Assembly (NCBI GenBank): GCA_020283715.1
Contig: JAIQCW010000234.1
Coordinates: 19,459-83,458, forward strand
Reading direction: 5' to 3'
From: Cytauxzoon felis
Taxonomy: Eukaryota; Apicomplexa; Aconoidasida; Piroplasmida; Theileriidae
Length of the DNA stretch: 64,000 nucleotides
The notes under the pieces were generated by a model, which was not told where the DNA came from, searched no databases, and worked only from the letters and a program-made list of their open reading frames with translations. The position numbers and the translations under genes were made by a program. Position 1 is the first letter of the stretch; every line of letters begins with the position of its first letter. Below, piece by piece: positions 62,147-64,000 of this stretch.

Positions 62147-63065
62147 TTTTATATTTAAGAGTCAAAATCTTATAGAAGGTACGATCATTTATTTAAAGAT
62201 TAATATTAAATGCTAATACTTATGTAAATTAATGTGAATTATTATATAAATAACAAATAAATATTCAAGACATATTGCACAATTAATGGAATGGATTATG
62301 CCAGATGATGGAAACACTGAAACACATCAGACATCAAATTATTATAACGTCGAATTAGAATATAAATGGACACATTAGAAACATCGTTAATATTTCATTA
62401 TTGAATACCATTACAATCCGATGTAAATTAAGAATTAGAGTGTAATTAAATTACGCATAACCAATAATTATCAAGAAATATATGTAGATTCAATAGAATG
62501 ATATTCTGAATTAATTTGTTGCTATTTTTGTCAATATAAATATCGATTTTATTATGGAATTCAAGTAAGATATAGCAACATACTTATGGGCTAATAAGTG
62601 ATGGTTAATAGATTAAATGGGACCAAAAAATGTAGATTTTATGTGATGCTATTTTGAAAAACGTTTAATTATACGTCGTAATTCTTATATTTCACCCCCC
62701 AGTACCATCCTTCATGTGTGTACTCTTCTCACCTCCTCCTCCCACTATCATCCCCCCTCTACACTCTCATCTCTCCCCTTGTCACATAATTGTGGTGGTA
62801 CTATCATATTTCCATCACCTCATCCCCTATCTAATGGAGGGAACTTACTTATTCCATATACATTATCCTTCATTGACATGGGGTTAAGCTCAACCCCTTT
62901 CTAATTACCATCATTAAAACTATAGACCACCCATTATCATCAATGATATATATTTAAAATTTTATATTTAATGATGGTAATTAAATTTCCATCATTTCCA
63001 TGTATATTCCAATATACATGGTCATATAGTTTATCATTTGAAATGTAGTACTTGTATATTAGAAA
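62147..63065. other. intergenic region with C-rich tract and hairpins
   Basis: It holds a pyrimidine tract (about 62692-62780), the hairpin GGGGTTAAGCTCAACCCC, a diverged element (E36), an inverted repeat pair (AATTACCATCATTAAA against TTTAATGATGGTAATT) and the palindrome at 62998-63021. No convincing gene is seen; a 62-codon ORF there reads through the C-rich tract. Confidence 0.5.
62880..62945 (+). repeat. diverged element-like copy E36
   Basis: CTTTCTAATTACCATCATTA followed by AACTATAGACCACCC aligns with core A (CTCTTCTAATTACCTATCTC, TAAAGAGTAGAGCCACTCCC). The other modules are absent. It sits next to a C-rich left flank. Confidence 0.4.
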
Positions 63066-64000
63066 ATGGCAGTAGAATTTAGGAGTTCGACTAAATTGAA
63101 CTCATATTTATCATTTTTTTTATTGGGTTTATGTTCTATGCTTATACATTCAGTTATAAATTTGGAATCAAATTTATTTTTACGTTTATTCGGTATAACA
63201 TTGTATGACTCGCAAGGGACATGTTTCTTTTTAAGAAGATTCCATTATCTTGTAGGTATTGTAGTTATAGCATTATGTTTATATATGCAAACTATCAATA
63301 TTTATATTTTCAATGCAATATTAGTCATATTATATTTAATCGGTTGTATTTATATTAATTGTATAATCGGAGGATATATTAAGATTACGAAGTTATTGGC
63401 CATTTACATTCTTATATTATCCATTATTTCACACTGTTTATTATCATCTTCCATTTCTTATATGTTAGATCTTCACAATAATATTGGTGATAATTCTTTA
63501 AGGTTGACCTCACTGGTCTGTGGTATGTTCTCATCAGGTATATTTATGCACTTTATATTTATGAACAAATATCAATCCACATCTTTGTTCTATGAATTTG
63601 ATACAACCATTAGAATTTTTAAAAACCTTGTTTATTTTTGTACGATTATATCTTTTATATCTTTTTTAAATATTAAATTTACATTCCCTCACCCGAAATC
63701 TCAAATCCAACGTGGTGAAGATGACGATCCAGAGGTAAGTGATCCCTTTTGTCGTAACAAATCACGTCCTGCCATCAATTTGAGTAAAGTAAGTTGGATT
63801 TGCATAGTATGCGCATTTTCTATATCAAATTCACCCATGTTCAATAATCTCTCGGTTATTTTGAATACATATGAAGACGATAATTTAATATCTTTTGGTT
63901 ATTTCCATTATTATATGTCATTTATTATCGGAGTTATAATATTCATTTTAATATACACAAAAATTTGGGTGTATGACTGTGATATTGATGAAGATGATTT
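63066..64000 (+). CDS. multi-pass membrane protein, truncated by window end
   Basis: The ATG at 63066 opens a frame without stop to position 64000 (about 311 residues), so the 3' end is missing. Around eight hydrophobic spans are visible, for example YLSFFLLGLCSMLIHSVINL, LVGIVVIALCLYM, FNAILVILYLIGCIYINCII, ILILSIISHCLL, GMFSSGIFMHFIFM and YMSFIIGVIIFILIYTKIWV. An Asp/Glu-rich loop (GEDDDPEVSDPF) lies between two spans. The first TM pair could also serve as a signal anchor. The layout suggests a transporter, but no family motif is recognised. A donor-like GTAAGT follows GAG at 63735, but the frame remains open through it. Confidence 0.6.
   Translation, partial: MAVEFRSSTKLNSYLSFFLLGLCSMLIHSVINLESNLFLRLFGITLYDSQGTCFFLRRFHYLVGIVVIALCLYMQTINIYIFNAILVILYLIGCIYINCIIGGYIKITKLLAIYILILSIISHCLLSSSISYMLDLHNNIGDNSLRLTSLVCGMFSSGIFMHFIFMNKYQSTSLFYEFDTTIRIFKNLVYFCTIISFISFLNIKFTFPHPKSQIQRGEDDDPEVSDPFCRNKSRPAINLSKVSWICIVCAFSISNSPMFNNLSVILNTYEDDNLISFGYFHYYMSFIIGVIIFILIYTKIWVYDCDIDEDD

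Noticed and set aside
62716..62904. 62-codon ORF in the C-rich tract
   Set aside because: Composition is driven by the pyrimidine tract (Ser/Pro/Leu/His); there is no domain and no splice context.

Overview
The window comes from an AT-rich apicomplexan nuclear genome, most likely a piroplasm of the Theileria lineage. The evidence is FAINT-type (DUF529) secreted proteins, three tandem genes of the EMA/p32 merozoite-antigen type, nuclear-encoded apicoplast proteins with N-terminal leaders (a bacterial-type RNA polymerase alpha subunit and a Tic20-like translocon protein), and many short GT-AG introns. Several EMA-type paralogues in tandem recall T. equi-like rather than transforming Theileria, but the species cannot be fixed from this sequence.

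Layout. 1-4.2 kb: a hypothetical three-exon gene, a fragmentary multi-pass membrane gene with an internal duplication, and a hypothetical gene. 4.5-6.2 kb: FAINT protein (-). 7.5-10.1 kb: apicoplast RpoA (-, five exons). 11.1-12.3 kb: CCCH zinc-finger protein (+). 12.6-26.8 kb: one giant VPS13-like lipid-transfer gene (+). 27.4-29.8 kb: second FAINT protein (+). 30.6-35.8 kb: small mitochondrial-like protein (-), Ctu1/Ncs6, Rab6 (six exons) and Tic20-like (+). 36.2-38.3 kb: ribosomal proteins eL18 and eL20 (-). 39-42 kb: ATP synthase subunit c (+), a GINS Psf1-like protein (+), a four-TM protein (-). 42.6-44.6 kb: nucleolin-like two-RRM protein (+). 45.2-49.1 kb: EMA-type array (-). 49.8-55.2 kb: PRMT-like protein with a coding element, and a tubulin-tyrosine-ligase-like protein (-). 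55.4-57.3 kb: farnesyltransferase beta (+). 57.8-64 kb: Q-rich protein, PITH-domain protein, several hypotheticals and a multi-pass membrane gene running off the end. Apart from the antigen array the genes are unrelated housekeeping genes, as expected for a compact piroplasm chromosome; RpoA and Tic20 both serve the apicoplast.

The striking signal is a family of about 34 short (roughly 90-400 bp), GC-richer, mosaic, quasi-palindromic elements spread through the window. They have inverted ends (CCACYTGAGGTC ... GACCTCARGTGG), inner inverted pairs (CTTGCAGACAGCT or CCTGCCGTCAGCT and their complements) and two asymmetric cores. Fourteen lie between genes, eight in introns and twelve inside exons. 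All twelve exonic copies are in the sense orientation and in the one stop-free reading frame, adding a hydrophilic peptide; intronic copies occur in both orientations. Ten exonic copies sit in the single VPS13-like gene. At nearly every copy the base-composition skew flips: C-rich and G-poor on the left, G-rich and C-poor on the right, whatever the orientation of the element or the host gene. That is the signature expected at a replication origin or a bidirectional strand-asymmetric process. I do not recognise this family.

Limits: exon boundaries were chosen by eye from GT/AG consensus and phase. Five frame breaks fall on A/T homopolymers and may be sequencing errors rather than biology.
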